Below, in pieces: positions 7,894 through 15,463 of a stretch of 64,000 bases of DNA. Position 1 is the first letter of the stretch, and each line of letters starts with the position of its first letter. Origin of the DNA: CAZUYC01 sp964624475 (lineage in GTDB: Bacteria > Myxococcota_A > UBA9160 > SMWR01); NCBI GenBank assembly GCA_964624475.1, contig CAZUYC010000042.1:124001-188000 (forward strand), in the 5' to 3' direction. Below the pieces are notes generated by a model. That model saw nothing but the letters and a program-made list of their open reading frames with translations, did no database searches and was not told where the DNA came from. The translations under genes and the position numbers were made by a program.

Positions 7894-8994
7894 TCACGTC
7901 GGGCGCGCCTCGAGGGCGTCGTCGGGGATCGCGAGGTCGCCGAGGCGGGCGGCCTCGTAGAGGCGCGCGGCGAGCGTCGCCGGGTCGGGGGTCGCGCGCG
8001 CCAGGAGCTGCGTCGTCGGATCGAAGTGGCGGCGGAGCTGCTCGGCGACCCAGCGCTCCTGCTCGCCGCGCGAGCCGGGGGCGAAGACCTCGAGCGCGAG
8101 CGCCATCTCGAGACCCGTCGGGTTGTAGGGCCAGGCGAAACGGTTGCCCTCGGCGGCGGCGCGGAAGGCCTCCGAGCCGGCGAATCGCCAGGCGCGCTCG
8201 AGGCGCGCGCTCGAGAAGAAGCCGTGGTCCGGGACGCGCGCGCGCAGGATCGCGAGGGCGTGGAGGTTGAACGCGTGGTAGCCGACCGCCTTCTCGCGCA
8301 GCGCCGCGCCCCCGCGGATGCGCGCGCGCGCCAGGCGGAGCGCGACGCGGGGCGCCGCGCGCGCCGCGGCGGTCAGCGAGACCGCGTGGCGCACCGCGCC
8401 GTCGCGGTGCAGGGCGAGGCTGCGCGGCAGGGCGGAGAGGAAGGCCCGCACGCGCTCGCCCACCTCGGCGGCGGCCAGGGGAGCCAGCACGGCGCCGGCC
8501 GCGGCGAACCAGAGCTGGTGATTGAGCGTCCAGTCGGGCCCGAGGAGCGTCCCGTCGACCTCGACGCGGGTCCACAGGCCCGTCCGCGCGTCGAAGGGAT
8601 GGCGCAGGAAGACCGTCTCCGCGAGCTTCGCGAGCGGCTCGGCGTCGAGGCAGGCCGCCGCCTCCGCGAGCGCCTCGATCGCCCAGGCCTGGCCCACGAG
8701 GCCGTTGCAGGCGTCCTTCCCGGCGCGGGTCCGACACAGGAACGAGGCCCCGGCCGGCCGCACCTCGGGGCTCGCGAGGAAGCGCGCCGCGCGCAGCGCC
8801 GCCTCGCGCAGGCGCGGCTCGCCGCCGCGGAAGCAGGTTGTGGCGAAGAGCACGAGCCAGTGGGCGGTGTTGCGGACCGGCGTCTCCGGGTCGCCGTAGG
8901 GGCCGTTGCGGCCGGGCGGGAGGCTCCCGTCCGCGCGCTGGAGGCGCAGGCCCGCCGCGGCGCTGCGCGCGAGGACGTCGTGGAGGCCCGTCAC
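7894..8994 (-). CDS. Unrecognised helical protein in glycan cluster, possible alpha/alpha-toroid fold
   Basis: The 366-residue protein is predicted almost wholly helical. It has repeated helical pairs and aromatic-rich turns (WLVLFATTCFRGGE, GLVGQAWAIEALAEAA, LNHQLWFAAAGAVLAP, YHAFNLHALAILRA, FAWPYNPTGLEMALA). That pattern is typical of (alpha/alpha) toroids found in sugar epimerases, C5-epimerases and polysaccharide lyases, but I cannot place it in a named family. The GTG start at 8994 overlaps the stop of the upstream GT2 gene (GTGA), so the two are probably co-translated. Location among glycosyltransferases suggests a role in modifying or trimming the glycan. No signal peptide is visible, so it would act in the cytoplasm. 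Confidence 0.55.
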   Translation of the reverse strand: MTGLHDVLARSAAAGLRLQRADGSLPPGRNGPYGDPETPVRNTAHWLVLFATTCFRGGEPRLREAALRAARFLASPEVRPAGASFLCRTRAGKDACNGLVGQAWAIEALAEAAACLDAEPLAKLAETVFLRHPFDARTGLWTRVEVDGTLLGPDWTLNHQLWFAAAGAVLAPLAAAEVGERVRAFLSALPRSLALHRDGAVRHAVSLTAAARAAPRVALRLARARIRGGAALREKAVGYHAFNLHALAILRARVPDHGFFSSARLERAWRFAGSEAFRAAAEGNRFAWPYNPTGLEMALALEVFAPGSRGEQERWVAEQLRRHFDPTTQLLARATPDPATLAARLYEAARLGDLAIPDDALEARPT

Positions 8995-9869
8995 GCACGC
9001 GCTCCGCGCAGGAGCTCGTGCAGCTGTCCGAGGCTCTGCACCGCGGAGATCCCCCAGGCTGCGAGCCAGAGCGCGGCGAGCCCCGCGCGCTCTCCTTCGG
9101 GCCCGCGGCGGTGCAGGCGCTCGCGCAGGACCGAGGGACGGCCGGGCCGGAGCCCGCGCAAGCTCCGCGGCAGGACGGCGCGCGGGAGCTCGCCGGCGGC
9201 GCGCCAGAGCGCCTGCTGCCCGCGCCCGACGCGGTACTGCTTGCGCATCAGCGCGAGCGCGCCGCGCGCGGGCTTCTCGACGACCGCGTCGCGGGCGTAG
9301 ACCAGCGCGAAGCCCGCGCCCGTCGCGCGGCCGGTCCATGCGACGTCGCAGCCCGAGCGCCGCTCCGGGAAGGGGCCGATCGCATCGAGCACGCGGCGCG
9401 CCGCGAAGAGGTTCCCGGTCTTGGCCACTCCCCGCTCGGCGACGCTCCGCTCCTGGTCGAGGTTCGAGAGCGAATCGAGGAGCTCGAACGCGCTGCGCCG
9501 CGGCGAGAGGGCGAAGCGCACGTGCCCGCCCGCGAGGTCGGCGCCCTCGCGGGCGAGCGCCGCGACGCCCCGCTCGACCCAGTCCTTGGCCGGCAGGCAG
9601 TCGGAGTCGGTGAAGGCCAGGACCTCTCCCGTGGCGACGCGGAGCGCCGCGTTGCGGGCCGCGTAGGGCCCGCGCCGCCCGGGCTGCGCGAGGAGCCGCA
9701 CCGGGAGCTCGCGCACGCGCAGACGGGTGGCGTCCGTCGAGGCGTCGTCCACGACGAGGATCTCGAGCCGGTCCGGCGGCCAGGTCTGCGCGAGGAGCGC
9801 CGCGAGGCAGCGCCGGACGTGCCCCTCGCCGTTTCGCACCGGCACGATCGCGCTCACGCGCGGGATCAC
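8991..9869 (-). CDS. Family 2 glycosyltransferase
   Basis: A 292-residue GT-A enzyme: RVSAIVPVRNGEGHVRRCL at the N-terminus, VVDDASTDAT, and LAFTDSDCLPAKDWV carrying the DxD site. The C-terminal third is basic, with RSLRGLRPGRPS and a hydrophobic tail. I take GTG 9869 as the start. An in-frame ATG at 10010 would add about 47 residues that are only a translation of a tandem GC-rich repeat (9911-9994), which is unlikely to be protein. It is the first gene of the minus-strand trio and is coupled to the toroid gene by a GTGA overlap. Confidence 0.87.
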   Translation of the reverse strand: MIPRVSAIVPVRNGEGHVRRCLAALLAQTWPPDRLEILVVDDASTDATRLRVRELPVRLLAQPGRRGPYAARNAALRVATGEVLAFTDSDCLPAKDWVERGVAALAREGADLAGGHVRFALSPRRSAFELLDSLSNLDQERSVAERGVAKTGNLFAARRVLDAIGPFPERRSGCDVAWTGRATGAGFALVYARDAVVEKPARGALALMRKQYRVGRGQQALWRAAGELPRAVLPRSLRGLRPGRPSVLRERLHRRGPEGERAGLAALWLAAWGISAVQSLGQLHELLRGARA

Positions 9870-10166
9870 GGCGGGCGCGAGGGCGGGCCTCGCGCGACGT
9901 GCGGTGACGACTCCGCTCGCCTGCGGCTCACTGCGCGCTTCGCTGGCCTCATGGGCTCCGCTCGCCTGCGGCTCACTGCGCGCTTCGCTTGCCTTCCCGT
10001 CGCCCCGCATCGCATTGCGTATCGGAGGGGCGGGGGGTTCGGGTGAGGATCTGCAGCGCGGTGAGGAGGGGGGGTGGGGAGCGGCCCCACGGCCCCGGGG
10101 GCGCGCAGGAAGAGGGCTCAAGATCGGGACCGGCGCGCCGATCCGCCGGGGGGAAGGGGTCCCGGC
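9870..10166. other. Intergenic region between divergent glycosyltransferase genes
   Basis: This 297-base divergent spacer must hold promoters for both the minus-strand trio and the plus-strand operon. Apart from the tandem junction repeat (9911-9994), it is very GC-rich, with G-runs around 10025-10090. I see no convincing -35/-10 pair. A purine-rich GGGGGAAGGGG just before 10167 serves as ribosome binding site for the plus-strand gene. Confidence 0.5.
9911..9994 (-). repeat. Junction repeat, locus 2: two tandem units, minus orientation
   Basis: Two copies with a 34-bp identical core lie at 9911-9944 and 9956-9989, a period of 45 bp. On the minus strand each reads AGCGAAGCGCGCAGTGAGCC followed by GCAGGCGAGCGGAG. 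They sit between the divergent GT2 genes (starts at 9869 minus and 10167 plus) and just upstream of the minus-strand gene. The sequence is the same family as the repeats near 1515, 19040, 57061 and 62589. Confidence 0.9.
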
Positions 10167-11090
10167 TTGAAGGTCGACATCGCGATCGCCACCCATCGGC
10201 GGCCCCGGGGGCTGGCGCGCCTGCTCGGGGGGCTGGAGCGCCTGCGCTTCCCTACGAGCGCGCCCGACCTGCGCGTGGTCGTGGTGGACAACGACGCCGA
10301 GGGCTCGGCGCGAGCCGTCTGCGACGACGCGGAGGGCTGGCTCGATCTCCCGTTGGTCTATCGCGTCGAGAAGCGGCGCGGGATTCCGCAGGCGCGCAAC
10401 GCCTCGGTCGGCGCCGCGCTCGAGCGCGCGGACTTCCTGGCCTTCATCGATGACGACGAGGTGCCCTCGCCGCTCTGGCTCGCCGAGCTCCTGCGCGTGC
10501 AGGCGGCGACCGGCGCCGACGCGGTGGCGGGGCCCTGCGAGCCGGTCTTCGAGGATCCCGTGCCGCGCTGGGTCGAGCGCGGCGGCTTCTTCGCGCGGCC
10601 CCGCCACGCCACGGGCGCGCACCTGGGCCAGGCCTTCACCCACAACGTGCTGGTGCGCACGCGCGCCCTCGCGCAGCTCGACTCGCTCTTCGACGAGCGT
10701 ATGGCGCTCTCCGGCGGGAGCGACGTCGAGCTCTTCCGGCGCTTCGCGGCCAGTGGACACACGATCGTGTGGGCGGACGACGCGCTCGTCTTCGAATGGG
10801 TCCCGTGCTCGCGCGCCAACGCCCGCTGGATCCTGGAGCGCGCGTTCCGGGTCGGGATCTCGAGCGCCTTCGTCGACCGCCACGCCCGCGAGCGCCGGGT
10901 CGGGGCGGCGCAGCTCCTCGCGCACGGCGCCTTCTGCCTCGCCAAGGGCGCGACGCTGCTCCCGGTGGGCGCCCTGCGCGGCCGCGCCGGCGCGGTTCGG
11001 GCGCTGCGGCTCGCCGCGTTCGGCGCCGGCCGCCTCGGCGGGCTCGCGGGCATCCACCGCGAGGAGTACCGCTTCGTCCACGGGAGCTGA
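10167..11090 (+). CDS. Family 2 glycosyltransferase
   Basis: A 307-residue GT-A protein: KVDIAIATHRRPRGLARLL, VVVDNDAEGSA, PQARNASVGAALERADFLAF and IDDDEVPSPLWL (metal site). A FTHNVLVRTRAL segment and LSGGSDVELFRRF follow, as in related GT2 proteins of polysaccharide clusters. TTG at 10167 is chosen as start because it directly follows a strong purine-rich ribosome site (10150-10160) and precedes the conserved beta strand by one codon. An upstream in-frame start at 10074 would add a GC-rich low-complexity leader. A paralogue sits at 12480 in the same operon. Confidence 0.87.
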   Translation: MKVDIAIATHRRPRGLARLLGGLERLRFPTSAPDLRVVVVDNDAEGSARAVCDDAEGWLDLPLVYRVEKRRGIPQARNASVGAALERADFLAFIDDDEVPSPLWLAELLRVQAATGADAVAGPCEPVFEDPVPRWVERGGFFARPRHATGAHLGQAFTHNVLVRTRALAQLDSLFDERMALSGGSDVELFRRFAASGHTIVWADDALVFEWVPCSRANARWILERAFRVGISSAFVDRHARERRVGAAQLLAHGAFCLAKGATLLPVGALRGRAGAVRALRLAAFGAGRLGGLAGIHREEYRFVHGS

Positions 11091-11093
11091 GCC

Positions 11094-12479
11094 TTGCGAA
11101 GGCCCGGCCTCGCGTTGCTGCGCCGCCTGCACGTCGCCACCGACTGCGCGCTCGTCTCGCTCGGATGGCTCGGCGCCTACGGGATCCGCTTCGCGCTGAA
11201 CGATCTCCTCGGCACCCCGATCAACCCCTTCGGGGGCTACGTCGAGGCGTTGCCCCTCGTCGTGCTCCCCTGGGTCGCGACCTGCTGGCTCTTCGGGATC
11301 TACCGCGGGGCGCGCATGCGCACGCTCGTCGACGAGCTGCAGACGCTGCTGCGCGGCGCGGCGCTGGGGCTCCTCGTCGTGAGCGCGCTCTCCTTCTTCT
11401 TCCGCGAGCTCGAGTTCGGCCGCTTCGTCGTGCTCGTGAGCGCGGCGAACAACCTCCTGCTCCAGGGCGCGAGCCGGGTCGCCTTCTACCGCGCCGAGCG
11501 GCGCCTGCGGCGCTCCGGAGCCCACGACGTCCCGGTCCTGATCGTGGGGACGGGGATCGCCGCGATCCGCCTGCTCCAGAAGCTGCAGGACCACCCCGAG
11601 ATCGGCTACCGCGTCGTGGGCCTGCTCGACGACTGCGAGGAGCCGGCGCGCAAGGACGTCGCGGGCCACCCCGTGCTCGGCCGGGTGGAGGACCTGCGCC
11701 AGGCGGCGATCGCGACGGGCGTGCGCGAGGTCTTCGTCGCCGATCCCGGGCTCGGCCATACGCGCATGCTCTCGCTCGTCCTCGACTGCGAGGACCTCGG
11801 CATCGAGTTCCGCGTGGTGACGAACCTCTTCGAGGTGCTGACGGCCGGGACCGAGCTCGACCTCGTCGACGACCTGCCGCTCGTCCGCCTCGGGCGGGAG
11901 CGGGCGCATCCGCTCTACGCGGGGGCGAAACGGGCCTTCGACGCGTGCGGGGCGCTGCTCGGCCTCGTCGCCTTCGCGCCGCTCCTGCTCTGGTGCGCCT
12001 GGCGCATCCGCGCCACGAGCCCGGGCCCCGCGCTCTTCTTCCAGGACCGCAGCGGGCGCGACGGACGCCCGTTCCGGATGGTCAAGTTCCGCACCATGCA
12101 CGCCGACGCGGAGCCCGAGGCGGTGGCGCCGACCGGGCCGGGCGATCCGCGCGTGACCGCCTACGGGCGCTGGCTGCGGGCGACGAGCATCGACGAGCTC
12201 CCGCAGCTGTGGAACGTGCTGCGGGGCGAGATGTCGCTCGTGGGGCCACGCCCGGAGATGCCCTTCATCGTCGCCGGCTACGACGGGTGGCAGCGCCGGA
12301 GGCTCTCCGTGAAGCCCGGGATCAGCGGCCTCTGGCAGATCCTCGGGCGCAAGGATCTTCCGATGCACCAGAACCTCCAGTACGACTTCTACTACATCCG
12401 CAACCGCTCGCTCGCGCTCGACGCCTCGATCCTGCTGCGGACCGCCGGCGCGGTGCTCTCGCGGCGCGGCGCGTTCTAG
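11094..12479 (+). CDS. Undecaprenyl-phosphate sugar phosphotransferase (polyprenyl glycosylphosphotransferase)
   Basis: The 461-residue protein starts at TTG 11094, 3 bases after the GT2 stop. The N-terminal 110 residues hold about four membrane helices. Residues 130-260 form a CoA-binding-like Rossmann domain (VLIVGTGIAAIRLLQKL). The C-terminal catalytic domain begins with KRAFDACGALLGL and one re-entrant hydrophobic segment, followed by FFQDRSGRDGRPFRMVKFRT, IDELPQLWNVLRGEMSLVGP and KPGISGLWQI. These are hallmarks of WbaP/WcaJ-type initiating enzymes that transfer a sugar-1-phosphate to undecaprenyl phosphate. It probably starts assembly of the repeat unit made by this locus. UppP encoded at 25958 would regenerate its lipid acceptor. 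Confidence 0.93.
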   Translation: MRRPGLALLRRLHVATDCALVSLGWLGAYGIRFALNDLLGTPINPFGGYVEALPLVVLPWVATCWLFGIYRGARMRTLVDELQTLLRGAALGLLVVSALSFFFRELEFGRFVVLVSAANNLLLQGASRVAFYRAERRLRRSGAHDVPVLIVGTGIAAIRLLQKLQDHPEIGYRVVGLLDDCEEPARKDVAGHPVLGRVEDLRQAAIATGVREVFVADPGLGHTRMLSLVLDCEDLGIEFRVVTNLFEVLTAGTELDLVDDLPLVRLGRERAHPLYAGAKRAFDACGALLGLVAFAPLLLWCAWRIRATSPGPALFFQDRSGRDGRPFRMVKFRTMHADAEPEAVAPTGPGDPRVTAYGRWLRATSIDELPQLWNVLRGEMSLVGPRPEMPFIVAGYDGWQRRRLSVKPGISGLWQILGRKDLPMHQNLQYDFYYIRNRSLALDASILLRTAGAVLSRRGAF

Positions 12480-13400
12480 GTGCCGGCCGTGCGGCGACCG
12501 GAGATCTCGATCTGCATCGCGGCGACCCGCCCCGCCGGGCTCGCCCGGCTGCTCGAGAGCCTGGCGTGCCAGAAGCTCCCGGAGGAGACGAGCGTCGAGG
12601 TCGTGCTGGTCGACAACGCCCCCTGCGAGGCGTCGCGCGCCGCCGCCGGAGCCTGGCGCGGACCGGGTCCGCTGCGCCGCTTCGAAGAGCCGGTGCGGAA
12701 CATCGCCGCGGCGCGCAACCGCGCCGTCGACGAGGCCCACGGGCGCTGGCTCGCCTTCGTCGACGACGACGAGGCGGTCTCCGAGCACTGGCTCGCCGCC
12801 TACCTGGAGCGCGCGCGCCGCGGCGAGTGCGACGGGCTCTTCGGTCCGGTGCTCCCGCGGCTCGAAGCGGTTGCGACCCGCTGGCTCGAGCCCGAGCTCT
12901 TCTACGCGCGGCCGCGCTTCGCGACGGGGACGCTCCTGGGCCGCGCCCACCTGCGCAGCGGCAACGCGCTGCTGCGCGCGGCGCTCTTCCAGGGCCGCCG
13001 CTTCGATCCGGCCTACGGGCGCAGCGGCGGGAGCGATGCCGAGCTCTTCGGCCGCATGCTCCGCTCCGGCGCGCGCTTCGAGTGGTGCGACGAGGCCTTC
13101 GTGCTGGAGTGGATCCCGCCCGAGCGCCACAGCCCGCGCTGGCTCGCGCGGCGGGCCTTCCGCGGCGGGGTCGTCTTCACGCGCATCGAGCGCTCCGGCG
13201 GGCCGGAAACCGGGCGGCGCGGGCTCGCCCGCGCGCTGGCCGCGAGCGCGTTCCTGGCCCTCTCGCTCCCGCTCGCCGCGCTCGGCGGGAGACAGGCGGC
13301 GTTCCGCCGCTGGCTTCGCCTGTGCACGCAGGCCGGACACGTCTCCGCGCAGCTCGGGCGCGACGTCCTCGAGTACGGCGTGGACGAGGAGCGCCGGTGA
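12480..13400 (+). CDS. Family 2 glycosyltransferase
   Basis: The GTG start at 12480 directly follows the TAG of the sugar phosphotransferase gene with no gap. The 306-residue product carries EISICIAATRPAGLARLLES, VLVDNAPCEASRAA, NIAAARNRAVDEAHGRWLAF and VDDDEAVSEHWL (metal site). It aligns well by eye with the protein from 10167 (same ARNR/DDDE order, GSDAELFGRM versus GSDVELFRRF, EWIPPERHSPRWL versus EWVPCSRANARWI), so the two are probably paralogues acting on successive sugars. Its stop overlaps the following GT4 start. Confidence 0.88.
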   Translation: MPAVRRPEISICIAATRPAGLARLLESLACQKLPEETSVEVVLVDNAPCEASRAAAGAWRGPGPLRRFEEPVRNIAAARNRAVDEAHGRWLAFVDDDEAVSEHWLAAYLERARRGECDGLFGPVLPRLEAVATRWLEPELFYARPRFATGTLLGRAHLRSGNALLRAALFQGRRFDPAYGRSGGSDAELFGRMLRSGARFEWCDEAFVLEWIPPERHSPRWLARRAFRGGVVFTRIERSGGPETGRRGLARALAASAFLALSLPLAALGGRQAAFRRWLRLCTQAGHVSAQLGRDVLEYGVDEERR

Positions 13401-14602
13401 GGGTCGCGATCCTCCACAACCGCTATGCGCAGCGCGGCGGCGAGGACGCCGTCGTCGAGACGGAGGCCGAGCTCCTGCGCAAGGCGGGCTGCGAGGTCGC
13501 GCTCTTCTTCGTCGAGAACGCGCCCCTGCTGCGCTCGCGCACGGCCCGCCTGCACGCAGCGGCGCGCGCGCGCTGGAACCCGGAGATGGTGGAGCGGATC
13601 GCGCGCTTCCTCTCCGAGCACCCCGCCGACGTGGCCCACGTCCACAACTTCTTCCCGCTGCTCTCGCCGGCCGCGCATGTGACGCTCAAGGCGCTCGGCA
13701 TCCCCGTCGTGCAGACGCTCCACAACTACCGGCTCGCCTGTGCCAACGGGGCCTTCCTGCGCGACGGCCGCCCCTGCGAGGAGTGCGTGGTGCGCGGGCC
13801 CTGGCGCGCGGTGCGCTGGGGCTGCCTGCGCGGCTCGCGGCTCGCGAGCGCCGTCTGGGCGGAGGCCACGGCGACGCACCGCCGCCGGGGCACCTGGCAC
13901 GAGTGCGTCGACCGCTTCGTCGCGCCGAGCGAGTTCACGCGGCGCAAGCTCGTGGCGGCGGGGCTCCCCGCGGAGCGGATCGTGGTGAAGCCCAACCCCG
14001 TTGCCGACCCGGGGCCGCCGGCCCCGCCCGGGCGCGGCGCCGTCTACGTGGGCCGCCTGTCGCCCGAGAAGGGTGTGGCGCTCCTCCTCGACGCGTGGCG
14101 CACCCTCCCGGGCGCGCCGCCGCTCGCGATCGCGGGCGGCGGGCCCGAGGCGGCGAGCCTTCGCGAGCGCGCGCGCGGGATCCCGGGCGTGCGCTTCCTC
14201 GGCGAGGTCTCGCGCGAGCGCGTCCAAGATCTCCTCGCGGCGGCCGCCTTCGCGGTGGCCCCGTCGCTCTGGTACGAGGTCTTCCCGGTCGCCGTCGCCG
14301 AGGCGATGGCGGCCGGCCGCGCCGTCGTGGCCTCGGACGCCGGCGCGCTCTCCGAGCTCGTCGAGCACGGCGCCACCGGTCTCCTCTTCCGCTCGGGCGA
14401 CGCGGCCAGCCTGGCCGCCGCCTGCCAGAGCCTCCTCGACGACGCGCAGCAGAGCGCCGCGCTCGGCCGCGAGGCCCGCGCGCGCTACGAGGACGAGCTC
14501 ACGCCGGAGCGCGGCACGCAGCGCCTGCTCGCCGTCTACGCCGAGGTGGTCGCGGCCCGCTCCGGCGCGGGGCGGCTCACGCGCCGGGGCGGCGGCGGAT
14601 GA
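13397..14602 (+). CDS. Family 4 glycosyltransferase (GT-B)
   Basis: The 401-residue protein starts at GTG 13397, overlapping the upstream stop (GTGA). The N-terminal Rossmann half has RVAILHNRYAQRGGEDAVVE and DVAHVHNFFPLLSP. The linker has QTLHNYRLACANGAF and a cysteine pair in RPCEECVVRGPW, common in this subfamily. The C-terminal GT4 half has AVYVGRLSPEKGVALLLDAW, IAGGGPEAASL and the EX7E-like SLWYEVFPVAVAEAMAAGRA. It is the last gene of the operon starting at 10167. The acceptor is unknown. Confidence 0.92.
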   Translation: MRVAILHNRYAQRGGEDAVVETEAELLRKAGCEVALFFVENAPLLRSRTARLHAAARARWNPEMVERIARFLSEHPADVAHVHNFFPLLSPAAHVTLKALGIPVVQTLHNYRLACANGAFLRDGRPCEECVVRGPWRAVRWGCLRGSRLASAVWAEATATHRRRGTWHECVDRFVAPSEFTRRKLVAAGLPAERIVVKPNPVADPGPPAPPGRGAVYVGRLSPEKGVALLLDAWRTLPGAPPLAIAGGGPEAASLRERARGIPGVRFLGEVSRERVQDLLAAAAFAVAPSLWYEVFPVAVAEAMAAGRAVVASDAGALSELVEHGATGLLFRSGDAASLAAACQSLLDDAQQSAALGREARARYEDELTPERGTQRLLAVYAEVVAARSGAGRLTRRGGGG

Positions 14603-14623
14603 ACGCCACTGAACGGGTCACGG

Positions 14624-14639
14624 GGTGGAGCTCTCCACC
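14624..14639. terminator. Inverted repeat between convergent genes
   Basis: A perfect 7-bp inverted repeat (GGTGGAG, CT, CTCCACC) lies 21 bases after the GT4 stop and before the end of the minus-strand DUF4345 gene. Position between convergent genes suggests a bidirectional terminator, but there is no T tract on either side, so this is only a suggestion. Confidence 0.35.
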
Positions 14640-14709
14640 TGGATCGAGTCGATGGTCCCGGGAGGGCGGTTAGGCCACGCAAGCACAATGGATCGGACTT
14701 TCCTCGCCG

Positions 14710-15135
14710 TCAAACATGATCCGCACCCAGTCCGCCTCGGGTTGTTGCCGCGTTCGACTGCTGCCGAACGCGCAGGAGGAGGGGGAGGGACATCAGTGGG
14801 AGAAGGAGTTCGACTAGATTTGCCACGACCGCTGGCCTTTCCGGGACACCCAGCGAAAACACCGTCACGAGGCGGAACAAGCCGCCCGCAAATGTAAAGG
14901 CCATCAGAATGAGCAACTGCGGGAAGTACGTCTCGATGCGGGGGACCATCGACCAGCAGAGCGCCCCGAGTCCCAGGAAGACGGCAGCGAACCACTTGTA
15001 CTCGCTATCGAGAAAGGGAGTAACGGCCTCCCCGGGGATAGTCCATGCGGGTCCGAGCACGAGGCTCGTCACCCCGAAACGTCCCGCCAAAATGCACCCG
15101 TAGAGGATCAGAACGATCTGCAGGGCTCTTCGCAC
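14710..15135 (-). CDS. DUF4345-like integral membrane protein
   Basis: About 141 residues with four hydrophobic helices (LQIVLILYGCILAGRFGVTS, WFAAVFLGLGALCWSMV, FPQLLILMAFTFAGGLFRLV, VANLVELLLPLMSLPLLL). Length, the FLDSEYKWFAAVFLGLG segment and the helix order match DUF4345 proteins, whose function is unknown. I prefer GTG 15135, just before the first helix and preceded by an AAGG motif. The frame remains open to a GTG at 15282, which would add a charged 49-residue leader unusual for the family. Base composition here (many A/T third positions) is lower in GC than the neighbours, which hints at separate acquisition. Confidence 0.7.
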   Translation of the reverse strand: MRRALQIVLILYGCILAGRFGVTSLVLGPAWTIPGEAVTPFLDSEYKWFAAVFLGLGALCWSMVPRIETYFPQLLILMAFTFAGGLFRLVTVFSLGVPERPAVVANLVELLLPLMSLPLLLRVRQQSNAATTRGGLGADHV

Positions 15136-15463
15136 GACCTTGAGACTCCCGGGCTCGATCGAGCCGACGGTAACCGAATGCTCTTCCCTTGCGCGGCCTC
15201 TGACGGATCGGCGCTCAGCTACGAGCCACAGCGCCTCCGCGGCCCGCCCGAAGCGACCACGTTCGATGCGAAACGGTACCACGGACCGATTGGACCGCCG
15301 CGCCGTGGCTCGTCAGCTGCAGCGCCTTGGGCGGCGCTCCTCGGGTTAGCCTTGCCTTCGTGAGCAAGACAGGCGAGAAGCTACTTGAGGATGCCCTGAA
15401 GCTGGCTTTGTCGGAGCGAGCGGCGCCGTGAGCTCGCGCTCTCGCCGGAAGGGACGGGTCCCC
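15136..15463. other. Intergenic stretch with possible antitoxin remnant
   Basis: These 328 bases lie between the start of the DUF4345 gene and the end of the SGNH gene, both minus strand. Composition is less GC-rich than the surroundings. Apart from the short remnant at 15360-15431, I see nothing that supports a gene, RNA or clear promoter. Confidence 0.5.
15360..15431 (+). pseudogene. Possible 5' remnant of an addiction-module antitoxin-like gene
   Basis: A GTG-started frame of 23 codons encodes SKTGEKLLEDALKLALSER, then stops. The pattern resembles the N-terminus of the small addiction-module component family (typically a KxxELLxxALxLPxxER opening of about 75 residues). The continuation expected after ER is absent. 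It could be coincidence in a GC-rich spacer, so confidence is low. Confidence 0.25.

Noticed and set aside
9900..13340. Minus-strand frame of over 1,400 codons extending upstream of the GT2 gene at 8991
   Set aside because: Only the last about 290 residues show a GT2 fold. The rest is antisense to four motif-rich genes.
10769..13396. Plus-strand frame joined in phase to the GT4 gene
   Set aside because: The extra sequence is an out-of-frame reading of the sugar phosphotransferase and GT2 genes.
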